Positions 25,927 to 34,124 are shown, counted from the stretch's first letter. The stretch: DNA of 39,967 bases from Treponema sp. UBA1793 (GCA_002314445.1 DCFX01000033.1:1-39967), one strand, 5' to 3'. The notes: generated from the letters alone by a model not told the origin. Numbers and translations are program-made.

Positions 25927-25960
25927 GCCCCTTTCTGTTTATTTTAGAAAGGGGCTTTTT
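25927..25960 (+). terminator. Intrinsic terminator in the operon B leader (attenuator)
   Basis: GCCCCTTTCT (25927-25936) pairs perfectly with AGAAAGGGGC (25946-25955) and is followed by TTTTTGTTTT. It lies between the structured RNA and hypC, not after a gene, so it is a regulated attenuator. The hypC ribosome-binding site GGAGG is beyond it. Confidence 0.88.
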
Positions 25961-25983
25961 GTTTTATAAGCGGAGGTTTCAGT

Positions 25984-26193
25984 ATGTGTGTTGGATTAAC
26001 GGCGAAAGTAATGAAAGTTCAGGACGGCATGGCTGTCGTCGACGCGACTGGTGCACAGCGTACTGTGTCGGCAGAACTGCTCAGCGGATTGGAACCGGGA
26101 GATTACGTTATGGTTCATGCAGGTATGGCTATTGCAAAAATAACATCCGACGATAAAAAAGAAACAGATAAAATTATGGGAGAGCTTAATTGA
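25984..26193 (+). CDS. hypC: Hydrogenase maturation chaperone HypC
   Basis: This 69-residue protein starts MCVGL, with the essential Cys2 that carries the iron centre after removal of Met, and has the conserved VHAGMAIAKI motif (His45) of HypC/HybG. In hydrogenase systems HypC works with HypD as the scaffold on which Fe(CN)2(CO) is assembled and then delivers it to the large subunit. A GGAGG site precedes the ATG. No hydrogenase large subunit is present here, so the client may be one of the nitrogenase-like complexes; this is inference. Confidence 0.95.
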   Translation: MCVGLTAKVMKVQDGMAVVDATGAQRTVSAELLSGLEPGDYVMVHAGMAIAKITSDDKKETDKIMGELN

Positions 26194-27254
26194 TGTCCGG
26201 CGAAGAGAAAAACGACGCGGAACTGACAGCCCGTGAAATAATAAAATCGTACGACGGACGTTCTCTGCGTATCATGGAAGTATGCGGCACGCATACGCAC
26301 GAAATATTCCGCCTCGGCATAAGAAATATGCTTCCTCAGAATATTCGTCTTATTTCGGGTCCCGGCTGTCCCGTGTGCGTAACGCCGACAGGTTTTATCG
26401 ACGAAGCCGTCATGCTTGCACTTGAAAAGCATTGTACGATTACGACGTTCGGCGACCTTGTACGCGTTCCGGGAACGGAGATGAGTCTTGCCGGAGCCCG
26501 CACGAAAGGCGCCCATGTGGAAATCGTCTACTCACCACTCGATTCCGTTACCTATGCGGAAGCACATCCTGATGAGCAGGTTGTATTCCTTTCAGTCGGC
26601 TTTGAAACGACAACACCTGCAAGCTGTATTTCGGTGCGTCAGGCAAAGCAGAAAAATCTTGAAAATTATTCTCTGCTGACAGCGAACAAGACAATGGACA
26701 ACGCATATGCGGCCCTTAAGGATTCCGCCGACGCATTCCTGTATCCCGGACACGTGAGCGTCATTACAGGTACTCATATTTACGAAAAGCTCAAAGATGA
26801 AGGAGTATCCGGAGTTGTTACCGGCTTTACCGCAGGGGAAATACTAACCGCGCTTGCAGTCATCATAAACGGAACGCAGAAGCAGAAACCTTTTTTCAGG
26901 AACTGCTATCCGCGTGTCGTCACGGAAGAAGGCAACGTAAACGCGCAGCGATTAATAAAAGAGACGATGCTGCCGTGCGATTCCGAATGGCGCGGTATAG
27001 GCACCATTCCGATGTCAGGCCTTACCCTGAACGATTCGTATGCGGCTTTCGATTCGCGCAGAAAATACGCACTGCCGCAGGTGACCGGACATCCGAATCC
27101 CGCATGCAGATGCGGTGAAGTGCTCAGGGGCAGCTGTCTCCCCGGCGAATGCAGCTGTTTCGGTTCTGCTTGTACTCCGGAACATCCGGTCGGCGCATGC
27201 ATGGTATCAAGCGAAGGCGCCTGTGCGGCCTATTACAAATACGGACTGAACTAA
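26193..27254 (+). CDS. hypD: Hydrogenase maturation protein HypD
   Basis: This 353-residue iron-sulfur protein is the scaffold and redox partner for Fe(CN)2(CO) assembly with HypC. Conserved features: CGTHTHEIFR (Cys31), GPGCPVCVTP (Cys59 and Cys62), SVGFETTTP, and a C-terminal Cys-rich part that binds a [4Fe-4S] cluster (CRCGEVLRGSC, CSCFGSACTPEHPVGACMVSSEGAC). The ATG at 26193 overlaps the hypC stop by one base (TGATG). All cysteines expected for activity appear present. Length is slightly below the usual 360-380 residues. Confidence 0.96.
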   Translation: MSGEEKNDAELTAREIIKSYDGRSLRIMEVCGTHTHEIFRLGIRNMLPQNIRLISGPGCPVCVTPTGFIDEAVMLALEKHCTITTFGDLVRVPGTEMSLAGARTKGAHVEIVYSPLDSVTYAEAHPDEQVVFLSVGFETTTPASCISVRQAKQKNLENYSLLTANKTMDNAYAALKDSADAFLYPGHVSVITGTHIYEKLKDEGVSGVVTGFTAGEILTALAVIINGTQKQKPFFRNCYPRVVTEEGNVNAQRLIKETMLPCDSEWRGIGTIPMSGLTLNDSYAAFDSRRKYALPQVTGHPNPACRCGEVLRGSCLPGECSCFGSACTPEHPVGACMVSSEGACAAYYKYGLN

Positions 27255-27296
27255 TACAGAATAAAACGGCCATCCGCGGCCTGGGAGTTATGAACT

Positions 27297-28307
27297 ATGA
27301 CGACTGATGTTGTTACGCTTGCCATGGGCGGCGGCGGAAAAGAAACAAACGAATTAATAGATACGATTTTTAAAAAACATTTTTCAAATCCCGACCTTAC
27401 CGCAGATGATGCGGCTGTACTTGATTTTCCTGCAGGGAAACTCGCATTTACGACAGACGGATTCATCGTTTCTCCTGTCGACTTTCCGGGCGGCAACATC
27501 GGAAAAATTTCTATCTGCGGAACAGTGAACGACTTGTCCTGTATGGGCGCAGTGCCGATGTTCCTTTCATGCGCCTTCGTCATTGAAGAAGGTTTTCCCG
27601 TTGCGAAACTCGATGAGATTGCAGCCGCGATGGAAAAGACAGCAAAGGAAGCCGGTATACGGATTGTCGCTGGTGACACGAAAGTTGCAGGCAAAGGGCA
27701 GGTCGACGGCGTGTTTATTACGACGACGGGCATCGGTCGCGTGATGGACGGTGTCCATACTGCTGGCAGTTCTGCCCGACCAGGTGACGTCGTAATCGTT
27801 ACGGGAGATATCGGCCGCCACGGCTGTGCCATTCTCCTTGCCCGCAATCAGTTCGACATAACGGCGGAAAAACTTACGAGCGACTGTGCACCTCTTGCGG
27901 GAACGGTACAGTCGATGCTTGCGGCGACGAAGAACATCCACGTTATCCGCGATGCGACGAGGGGCGGCGTCGGAACAGTTCTGTACGAAATTGCGCATCA
28001 GAGCAGCGTTGGAATCGTACTCAATCAGAAAGACATTCCGGTAAGCGGCGAAGTAAACGGCGTGTGCGGTATGCTCGGACTTGAGCCGTTGTACCTTGCC
28101 TGCGAAGGACGGATGGTCGTGTTTGCACCTGAACAGGAAGCGCCTGCAATCCTTGACGCGCTGCACAAAGGGCCGTATTCGGGCAACGCCGCCGTCATAG
28201 GCAGAGTGGTTGCGGATCATGCCGGCAAAGTTATCGTGAATACGGAGATAGGTTCACAGACGATGCTTCCTCAGCCGGGCGGCGAACTTCTGCCCAGAAT
28301 TTGTTAA
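27297..28307 (+). CDS. hypE: Hydrogenase maturation protein HypE (cyanide donor)
   Basis: This 336-residue PurM-like protein begins TLAMGGGGKETNELI and ends in PRIC, the C-terminal Cys that HypF carbamoylates and HypE dehydrates to thiocyanate, the donor of the CN ligands. ATRGGVGTVLYEIAH and the Asp-rich ATP site (DDAAVLDF) are typical. It starts 42 bases after hypD. An intact PRIC tail with an intact HypF supports a functional cyanide-making pathway. A repeat-type hairpin begins at its stop codon. Confidence 0.96.
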   Translation: MTTDVVTLAMGGGGKETNELIDTIFKKHFSNPDLTADDAAVLDFPAGKLAFTTDGFIVSPVDFPGGNIGKISICGTVNDLSCMGAVPMFLSCAFVIEEGFPVAKLDEIAAAMEKTAKEAGIRIVAGDTKVAGKGQVDGVFITTTGIGRVMDGVHTAGSSARPGDVVIVTGDIGRHGCAILLARNQFDITAEKLTSDCAPLAGTVQSMLAATKNIHVIRDATRGGVGTVLYEIAHQSSVGIVLNQKDIPVSGEVNGVCGMLGLEPLYLACEGRMVVFAPEQEAPAILDALHKGPYSGNAAVIGRVVADHAGKVIVNTEIGSQTMLPQPGGELLPRIC

Positions 28308-28337
28308 GGGCATCTCTAAAAACTTCAGCTTTTAGAG
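28306..28337. repeat. Hairpin of dispersed repeat family, between hypE and H2
   Basis: CTCTAAAA (28314-28321) pairs with TTTTAGAG (28330-28337). The first 19 bases, beginning AAGGGC, match 37418-37436 at 18 of 19 positions. It lies 31 bases before H2 and has no T-run directly after it, so I do not call it a terminator. It parallels the stem-loop before H1 in position, though not in sequence. Confidence 0.6.
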
Positions 28338-28368
28338 GTAACTTTAATTACTAATTTTTGGAGTTGCC

Positions 28369-29154
28369 ATGTATAAAATTGCAGTATACGGAAAAGGCGG
28401 TATAGGAAAGTCGACGACCGTGTCGAATATGGCGGCGGCGCTTGCCCAGAAAGGGCTTACTGTAATGCAGATAGGATGCGATCCGAAAGCCGACTCAACG
28501 GTAAATCTGCACGGGGGAAAGCCCGTCGAAAGTGTACTCGATTTGATACGCCGCAAAAATCAGAATATCTCTCTTGAAGACATGGTAACAAAAGGATTTG
28601 CAGGCGTTCTCTGCGTCGAAGCAGGCGGCCCTGCTCCGGGACTTGGATGCGCCGGGCGCGGTATTATCAACGCGCTTGAAATGCTCGACAAAAAGAAAGC
28701 GTATGAAACGTACAAACCGGACGTCGTCTTTTACGATGTACTCGGCGACGTTGTCTGCGGCGGCTTTTCAATGCCGATACGCGACGGCTATGCCGACAAA
28801 GTGTTCGTCGTCACTTCAGGTGAGGCAATGGCCATTCACGCAGCAATGAATATTGCCCTTGCCGTCGATACGTTCCGCGAACGCGGGTATGCGACGCTCG
28901 GCGGCATCATACTGAACAGAAAGAATGTCGCGGATGAAGATGCAAAAATTGCAAAACTCGCCGCCGATACAAAAGCGCCTGTGACGGGTGCGCTCGATTT
29001 CAGCCAGACGGTACGTGAAGCTGAAGAGCGTCACATGACCGTTATCGAGGCATTTCCCGACAGCGCAATGGCACAGGAATATCGCCTGCTTGCCGACGCC
29101 GTGCTGCACGCGATGGAATCCCCGCAAGAGGGGAATGTCACTCCGCACGAATAA
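28369..29154 (+). CDS. Nitrogenase iron protein-like ATPase H2 (NifH family)
   Basis: This 261-residue protein is a close paralogue of H1. It has the P-loop GKGGIGKST, MQIGCDPKADST, and both cluster cysteines (GGPAPGLGCAGRGI and DVLGDVVCGGF). It should reduce a D/K complex, most simply D2-K2, in an ATP-dependent way. It is part of the hypCDE operon. Keeping a separate H protein for each D/K pair suggests each pair needs its own timing or specificity. The H1 and H2 tails differ, so exchange between the sets cannot be assumed. Confidence 0.94.
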   Translation: MYKIAVYGKGGIGKSTTVSNMAAALAQKGLTVMQIGCDPKADSTVNLHGGKPVESVLDLIRRKNQNISLEDMVTKGFAGVLCVEAGGPAPGLGCAGRGIINALEMLDKKKAYETYKPDVVFYDVLGDVVCGGFSMPIRDGYADKVFVVTSGEAMAIHAAMNIALAVDTFRERGYATLGGIILNRKNVADEDAKIAKLAADTKAPVTGALDFSQTVREAEERHMTVIEAFPDSAMAQEYRLLADAVLHAMESPQEGNVTPHE

Positions 29155-29166
29155 ACAGGAACGCAC

Positions 29167-30516
29167 ATGCTCAGGAATTTACATGACGAAACGGAATTTC
29201 CCGAAATCAGAATAAAAGACGCCGTCGGCAATCCTTTGTTTCATGAAGGAGTCGAATATTCGTCGCCCGCCCGCGGCACGTGGACGGTGGCTCACGTATC
29301 AATGCTGATTCCCCGTTCACATCAGATATATGTCGGCGGCGACGGCTGTCTGCGCGGTGTCGTTCTTTCCGCTGCGGAATTCGGCGGGCTTGACCGTTTT
29401 TCGATGATTACCGTAAAGGAAGATGACATCTATCAGAATAAAATGGAGGATCTGTTTATTGACGGAATTACCGACATATTGAACAATCTTCCGTTGCTTC
29501 CTCCCGCAGTTGTCGTGTTTACAAGCTGTATCCATGAATTCATGGCGTGTGATATGGACCTGGTATACGCCCAATTGAAAAAACAGTTTCCATCGGTTGA
29601 TTTTATCCCCACTCATATGAACCCTACGATGCGCCGGTCCGGTATTTCTCCCGAAGAACTGATGAGGCAGCAGATGTATGCAGCGCTTGACATGCGTATC
29701 AAAAATCCGAAATCAGTGAATATTGTCGGAAACTGCTATGCCCGCAATCCGCAAAGCGAATTACTGACATGGCTGCGTGACGGTGGCTATACTGTCCGCG
29801 ATATCTGCAGCTGCAGAACATATGAAGAATACAAGGCGATGGCGGAAAGCAGCGTCAACATATATACCATCCCGCTCATGGAAAAAGGTGCGCGCGTGCT
29901 GGAACAGCGTCTTCATCAGGAAGCTGTGTATCTTCCGGTAACTTTCTCATATAAAAATATCAGAAGGGATTTGACGATGCTTGTGGAAAAATTCCATCTG
30001 GAGCACACGGATTCGTCCGAAAACGGCGTAGCAGGTTTCGATGAGCAGGAGCGGCAGGCTGACCGTGCACTTGCACATGCAAAAGAAATTATCGGCGGTA
30101 TGCCCGTTGTAATCGATTATGCCGCAGTAACGAGGCCTCTCGAACTTGCAAGGCTGCTCATTGAGCACGGTTTTAATGTAGTCCGCGTCTATACAGATAC
30201 AATTCTGCCCGGAGACGAAGACGCGTTCGCGTGGCTGAAAGAAAATGCCCCTGAACTTCTTCTTCACTCCGTTGTCAATTTCCGTTGCCGCTTCGTACCT
30301 CGTGACGGCACAATCGGGGGAGTGCCCGTACTTGCAGTCGGACAGAAAGCCGCATATTTTGCGGGAACGAATCATTTTGTAAACATCGTGGAGAACGGTG
30401 ATCTCTGGGGATTTGACGGTATCTGCCGCCTTGCGCGAATGATGGAAGACGCCGCTCAGCATGAAAAAGATATGCGCAGCATGATTCAGGTAAAAGCGTG
30501 GGGGTGCAGAGGATGA
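29167..30516 (+). CDS. Nitrogenase component 1-like subunit D2 (NifD-like)
   Basis: This 449-residue protein is a diverged relative of D1. It shares the EYSSPA segment, but the Cys28 of D1 is Glu27 here, leaving Cys61 (GGDGCLRGV) and Cys121 (FTSCIHEFMACD) at the positions of NifD Cys88 and Cys154. A CSCRTYEEY motif matches GTCSTIDEY in D1. The NifD Cys275 position is not Cys (NIYTIPLMEKG). It starts 12 bases after H2 with AGGAA. The different ligand set suggests D1-K1 and D2-K2 do different jobs, for example maturase and enzyme. Confidence 0.85.
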   Translation: MLRNLHDETEFPEIRIKDAVGNPLFHEGVEYSSPARGTWTVAHVSMLIPRSHQIYVGGDGCLRGVVLSAAEFGGLDRFSMITVKEDDIYQNKMEDLFIDGITDILNNLPLLPPAVVVFTSCIHEFMACDMDLVYAQLKKQFPSVDFIPTHMNPTMRRSGISPEELMRQQMYAALDMRIKNPKSVNIVGNCYARNPQSELLTWLRDGGYTVRDICSCRTYEEYKAMAESSVNIYTIPLMEKGARVLEQRLHQEAVYLPVTFSYKNIRRDLTMLVEKFHLEHTDSSENGVAGFDEQERQADRALAHAKEIIGGMPVVIDYAAVTRPLELARLLIEHGFNVVRVYTDTILPGDEDAFAWLKENAPELLLHSVVNFRCRFVPRDGTIGGVPVLAVGQKAAYFAGTNHFVNIVENGDLWGFDGICRLARMMEDAAQHEKDMRSMIQVKAWGCRG

Positions 30517-31889
30517 AGCAGGTGCAGCGAGTTCTTGTAAATTATTCGGCCGATTTATTCGGTATGTGTTCTGCGCTCTATGAACTCGGCGGCCTCTGCG
30601 TAATGGACGATGCCTCCGGATGCAATTCGACATACGACACGCACGACGAACCGCGCTGGTTCGACATGGACAGTATGATATATATTTCCGCACTCACGGA
30701 AAACGATGCCGTTATGGGAAACGATAAGAAGCTTATCGACGATATCTGCGAGGTTGCGGAAGCGGAACGGCCAAAGTTTATCGCACTCGGCGGTTCGCCC
30801 ATTCCCATGATGATGGGAACTGATTTTAGGGGACTGGCCCGCGTTATCGAAAAACGCACCGGCATTCCGTCGTTCGGCATCAGGTCGAGCGGCATGCATA
30901 CGTATGAAATCGGAGCAGGGCAGGCATTTGCCGCTCTTGTCGATTTATTCTGCGTAAAGTCAATACAGCCCGGTGAGGCTGCTGACAGGCGTGCTGCACT
31001 CAGGCAGGAAAGGAAGGCGGCTGGCGGCACACATCGCATTGGCGTGAATATACTTGGCGTAACGCCGCTTGATTTTTCAATTGTGGGAAACGCAGAAGCC
31101 CTTACCGCCTTTTTTGAGCAGAACGGGTGCGCCGTAGTCAGTTCGTGGGCAATGGGATGTACGCTTGAGCAGCTTTCTCTGGCGGGATTGGCCGATGTCA
31201 CTATTGTCGTATCCGCGACGGGCCTTCCCGCAGCCAGACGGCTGCAGGAAGTATACGGCACCCCGTATGTAACCGGCATCCCGATTGGAGAGCGTGCATC
31301 GTCTGATTTACTGAAACGTGTCTATGCTGAATCAGGTGCCGCAAAACCTGAGCAGTGGAATGCGGATGTGCCGGGGAAAAAGGCAGAACGCTTTCATGCG
31401 GCAGCAAAAGGGAATCCCCTGCTTGCTGATGCCCGGTTATCGACGGATGAATGGAACATGCTGCGCTCTCAGAAAGCTGAGGATGAATCATCTTGTGACG
31501 GCACAGGGTATTATACATCCTTTCCGCTCCGGAAATCTGATTTTGCTGCAAATCCGGATGCATCAGTGTACATCATCGGCGAACCGGTGTTTGCATCTTC
31601 CTTTCGTTCCTGCCTTGAGGCCGATTGTGGCGCGCGCTGCGTAAAAATTATCTGCCCGCTTGAAGAAACGTGCGGTTTGCTCCGGGAGTGTGACCTGCAT
31701 ACGGAAGAGGAAGATGATATCAGGGAAAGTATACGCAGTGCCGATATACTTATAGCCGATCCTGTTTACCGGCGCATATTGCCTGAGGACAAGGATTTGC
31801 TGTTTATAGATTTTCCGCACGAAGCGTATTCCGGACGGCTCTATCGTGCAGATATTCCGGTTTTTATCGGGAAAAATATACTATTTTGA
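30513..31889 (+). CDS. Nitrogenase component 1-like subunit K2 (NifK-like)
   Basis: This 458-residue protein pairs with D2. Its opening (SADLFGMCSALYELGG, DDASGCNSTYDTHDEPRW) aligns with K1; Cys19 and Cys37 are candidate cluster ligands, and the NifK Cys153 region is IALGGSPIPMMMGTDF, without Cys. A second Rossmann-like domain starts near residue 175 (IGVNILGVTPLDFSIV) and a third near 350 (VYIIGEPVFASSF). It is about 50 residues longer than K1. The ATG at 30513 overlaps the D2 stop as ATGA. It ends operon B and is convergent with the XRE gene 36 bases on. Confidence 0.85.
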   Translation: MKQVQRVLVNYSADLFGMCSALYELGGLCVMDDASGCNSTYDTHDEPRWFDMDSMIYISALTENDAVMGNDKKLIDDICEVAEAERPKFIALGGSPIPMMMGTDFRGLARVIEKRTGIPSFGIRSSGMHTYEIGAGQAFAALVDLFCVKSIQPGEAADRRAALRQERKAAGGTHRIGVNILGVTPLDFSIVGNAEALTAFFEQNGCAVVSSWAMGCTLEQLSLAGLADVTIVVSATGLPAARRLQEVYGTPYVTGIPIGERASSDLLKRVYAESGAAKPEQWNADVPGKKAERFHAAAKGNPLLADARLSTDEWNMLRSQKAEDESSCDGTGYYTSFPLRKSDFAANPDASVYIIGEPVFASSFRSCLEADCGARCVKIICPLEETCGLLRECDLHTEEEDDIRESIRSADILIADPVYRRILPEDKDLLFIDFPHEAYSGRLYRADIPVFIGKNILF

Positions 31890-31925
31890 TTTGTACGGGC
31901 AGCAGAGAAGGTTGAGGAGATGTAT

Positions 31926-32231
31926 TTAAAGCGTTTTCAGAAAACAGAGCAGTGTGTCCTGCTGTTCACCTGACAGTCTGTTCCATTCGTCCAGCATTGC
32001 CGACTGGTTTTCTGTCAGTGTCTGGTTTCCGTTATTATTTTCGGCAAAAAATTGTGATAATGTCATATTAAAAGCTTTGCAGATGCATTCTAAAGAGGCA
32101 ATCGTAGGCTGTGTGTTATTGCGATACCAAGATGAAATAGTCGACTGGGTTAATCCTGATTTTTCAGCAAGCTGATATTCGGTCCAGTGACGTTCAAGTT
32201 TTAATCGCCTTATTTTTTCCAAAACGTCCAT
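31926..32231 (-). CDS. XRE-family transcriptional regulator
   Basis: This 101-residue protein has a Cro/C1-type helix-turn-helix in its first 65 residues (YQLAEKSGLTQSTISSWYRNNTQPT), followed by a short acidic tail (QSAMLDEWNRLSGEQQDTLLCFLKTL) seen in many stand-alone XRE repressors. I chose ATG 32231; an in-frame TTG three codons earlier is possible. It is divergent from the GGDEF/EAL operon and is its likely local regulator. It could also act on operon B, with which it is convergent, but nothing seen supports that. Confidence 0.88.
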   Translation of the reverse strand: MDVLEKIRRLKLERHWTEYQLAEKSGLTQSTISSWYRNNTQPTIASLECICKAFNMTLSQFFAENNNGNQTLTENQSAMLDEWNRLSGEQQDTLLCFLKTL

Positions 32232-32293
32232 ATGTGGCAAATCTTCTTATATATTCAAAAACTCTATTCTATAATATACGGTATATGTTTTTA

Positions 32294-32335
32294 TTGCACA
32301 TTACTATTTAAAACCGTATAATAAATACGTATTTA
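32294..32335 (+). promoter_or_regulatory. Promoter of the micropeptide-GGDEF/EAL operon with palindrome at the start site
   Basis: TTGCAC at 32294-32299 and a perfect TATAAT at 32317-32322 have a 17-base spacer. A perfect 14-bp palindrome, TAAATACGTATTTA (32322-32335), covers the predicted transcription start and could be the operator for the divergent XRE protein. The remaining bases of the 32232-32382 gap are AT-rich. Confidence 0.65.
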
Positions 32336-32382
32336 CGTTAATCGGTAATGGATTCTGATTACTAAAGATCGGAGTTTTAAAA

Positions 32383-32454
32383 ATGGGAAATTTATCAGTA
32401 TTCATCGTTATTATAGTTCTTTTTGTAGTTATAAAAATAAAGGTAAAACGGTGA
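32383..32454 (+). CDS. 23-residue single-pass membrane peptide
   Basis: A short frame starts at ATG 32383, nine bases after GGAG, and encodes a near-continuous membrane helix (LSVFIVIIVLFVVIKI) with a basic end (KVKR). Its TGA stop overlaps the GTG start of the GGDEF/EAL gene as GTGA, so the two are translationally coupled. I recognise no family. It could be a real micropeptide that places or tunes the EAL protein, or a leader whose translation sets EAL expression. Confidence 0.55.
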   Translation: MGNLSVFIVIIVLFVVIKIKVKR

Positions 32455-34121
32455 CAGAGGAAATTGGAAAGAATCTGCTTGATTGTCTGGCTGTTCCTGT
32501 TATTATTTGCAAGGCATGCTATGACAAAAATGAAACAATTAATGATTTTACAGTAGTATATGTCAATGCACAGTACTCAAAGCAAACTCATAATTTTGCA
32601 AAAGTCGGCGATACATACAGTTCATCGCTGAAAACACTATTGCCGCAGGATGTCGACTGGTTTCAGATTTGTGGAAACATACTGCGGACCGGCGGAATAT
32701 TCGAGGATGAATACCTTTCTCCCAGACTGAATACGTGGTTTCATTTGATTTTACAAAAGTACAGCAGCGATTTTTGTATTTTTATCCTATCAAACGTTAC
32801 GGCACAGAAAATACAACAGCAGGAACTTACATTTTTAGAAAACTACGACATAAAAACAGGTTTGCCGAACAGCATCTGTTTTCAAAATGTTCTTGATGAA
32901 TCAATAGAGAAGGTTGCAGAATCAAAGGGCAGCTGCGGCCTTCTGTTCATCGACATCGATAATCTGCGGGTTATAAATGATTTATCAGGACGCGATGAGG
33001 GAAATGAAGTAATAAGGCAGGGAGCGAAAATACTTTTCAGCATGGAGTCCGGTGCGGTTCATCCCTTTCGTATGGAAGGCGATGAATTTGCAGTTATTGT
33101 TTCATTGAACATGCAGGATAAAACAATAACTGATTTTTGTGAGACTATTTTTTCTGAGTTTACCAGGAACGACATACATATTTCGATTGGGGCCGCAGTC
33201 TATCCTGAACACGGAAACGATTCCCGTTCTCTTGTCAAAGCGGCAGATATTGCGCTCGATTTTGTAAAGAACAACGGTAAGGGAAATTACATTCTTTTTA
33301 AGCCGTCGATGTATACAAATTTTATTGATCATATACAGCTGCAGAAACGCATTTTATCAGGCATAGAAAAAAATCAGTTTGCTTTGTACTTTCAACCTCA
33401 GTTTTATCTTGAAGACCATACGCTTCGCGGGTTTGAAGCGCTTATCCGCTGGCACGATGATATATACGGCTGGAGGGATCCTCTCTCATTCATTCCTGTT
33501 GCAGAAGAATCAAATATAATACAAATTCTCGGAAACTGGATTCTTGATGAAGCGTGTAAAACTTTGGGGATATGGCAGCAGAGAAATGAATTTTCAGGAA
33601 TACTTGCAGTGAATATATCTCCTGTACAATTGAAAGCTCCGAATTTTGCAAATACTGTTATGAAATGTGTCAGTAAGTACGCAATACAGCCTGATACGCT
33701 TGAACTCGAGATAACCGAGAGCATCTTTATTTCTGATATAGGCAGGATTACAAGTCTGCTGGGAGAACTTCGTTCATTTGGAGTCAGAATATCGCTTGAC
33801 GATTTCGGCACCGGCTATTCGTCGCTGAGGTACCTTGGCAATATTCCTGTTGATACATTAAAATTCGATAAATCCTTTATAGACAACATTACACAGGAAA
33901 ATGTTCTGGGTACGGAAATTATCGCTTCCCTTATTCCGGTGACAAAGAGAGCCTGCATTGAAACGATAGCCGAAGGCGTAGAACACGATGAACAGCTCAC
34001 TGCGCTTGGTACTATAGGGTGTACTTGTGTGCAGGGTTTTCTGTGGGGAAAACCGATGTCACTTGAAAAATGCGAACTTTTCATTCACGGAGACATATCT
34101 GCGTTGGAATATTTAATCTAA
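32451..34121 (+). CDS. GGDEF/EAL cyclic-di-GMP protein with PAS-like N-terminus
   Basis: This 556-residue cytoplasmic protein has an N-terminal region resembling a PAS sensor (about 1-125), a GGDEF domain whose signature reads EGDEF at residues 209-213, and an EAL phosphodiesterase domain starting near 295. The EAL signature is at 329-331, and the metal and catalytic motifs are conserved: NISPVQL, ELEITES, LDDFGTGYSSL, KFDKSFI. It is probably a c-di-GMP phosphodiesterase; the altered first residue of GGDEF leaves cyclase activity in doubt, and a GTP-sensing role is known for such domains. A GTG start is used, coupled to the micropeptide. Confidence 0.9.
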   Translation: MTEEIGKNLLDCLAVPVIICKACYDKNETINDFTVVYVNAQYSKQTHNFAKVGDTYSSSLKTLLPQDVDWFQICGNILRTGGIFEDEYLSPRLNTWFHLILQKYSSDFCIFILSNVTAQKIQQQELTFLENYDIKTGLPNSICFQNVLDESIEKVAESKGSCGLLFIDIDNLRVINDLSGRDEGNEVIRQGAKILFSMESGAVHPFRMEGDEFAVIVSLNMQDKTITDFCETIFSEFTRNDIHISIGAAVYPEHGNDSRSLVKAADIALDFVKNNGKGNYILFKPSMYTNFIDHIQLQKRILSGIEKNQFALYFQPQFYLEDHTLRGFEALIRWHDDIYGWRDPLSFIPVAEESNIIQILGNWILDEACKTLGIWQQRNEFSGILAVNISPVQLKAPNFANTVMKCVSKYAIQPDTLELEITESIFISDIGRITSLLGELRSFGVRISLDDFGTGYSSLRYLGNIPVDTLKFDKSFIDNITQENVLGTEIIASLIPVTKRACIETIAEGVEHDEQLTALGTIGCTCVQGFLWGKPMSLEKCELFIHGDISALEYLI

Positions 34122-34124
34122 AAA

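Noticed and set aside
21278..28307. Ordinary [NiFe]-hydrogenase maturation locus
   Set aside because: HypC, D, E and F are real, but no hydrogenase subunit, hypA, hypB, endopeptidase or nickel transporter is present, and the genes are interleaved with nitrogenase-like sets. A hydrogenase elsewhere in the genome cannot be excluded.
17994..31889. Nitrogen fixation (true nifHDK)
   Set aside because: No nifB, nifE or nifN is in the window, the NifD Cys275 ligand position is not Cys in either D protein, the K proteins lack ligand cysteines, and the subunits are short.
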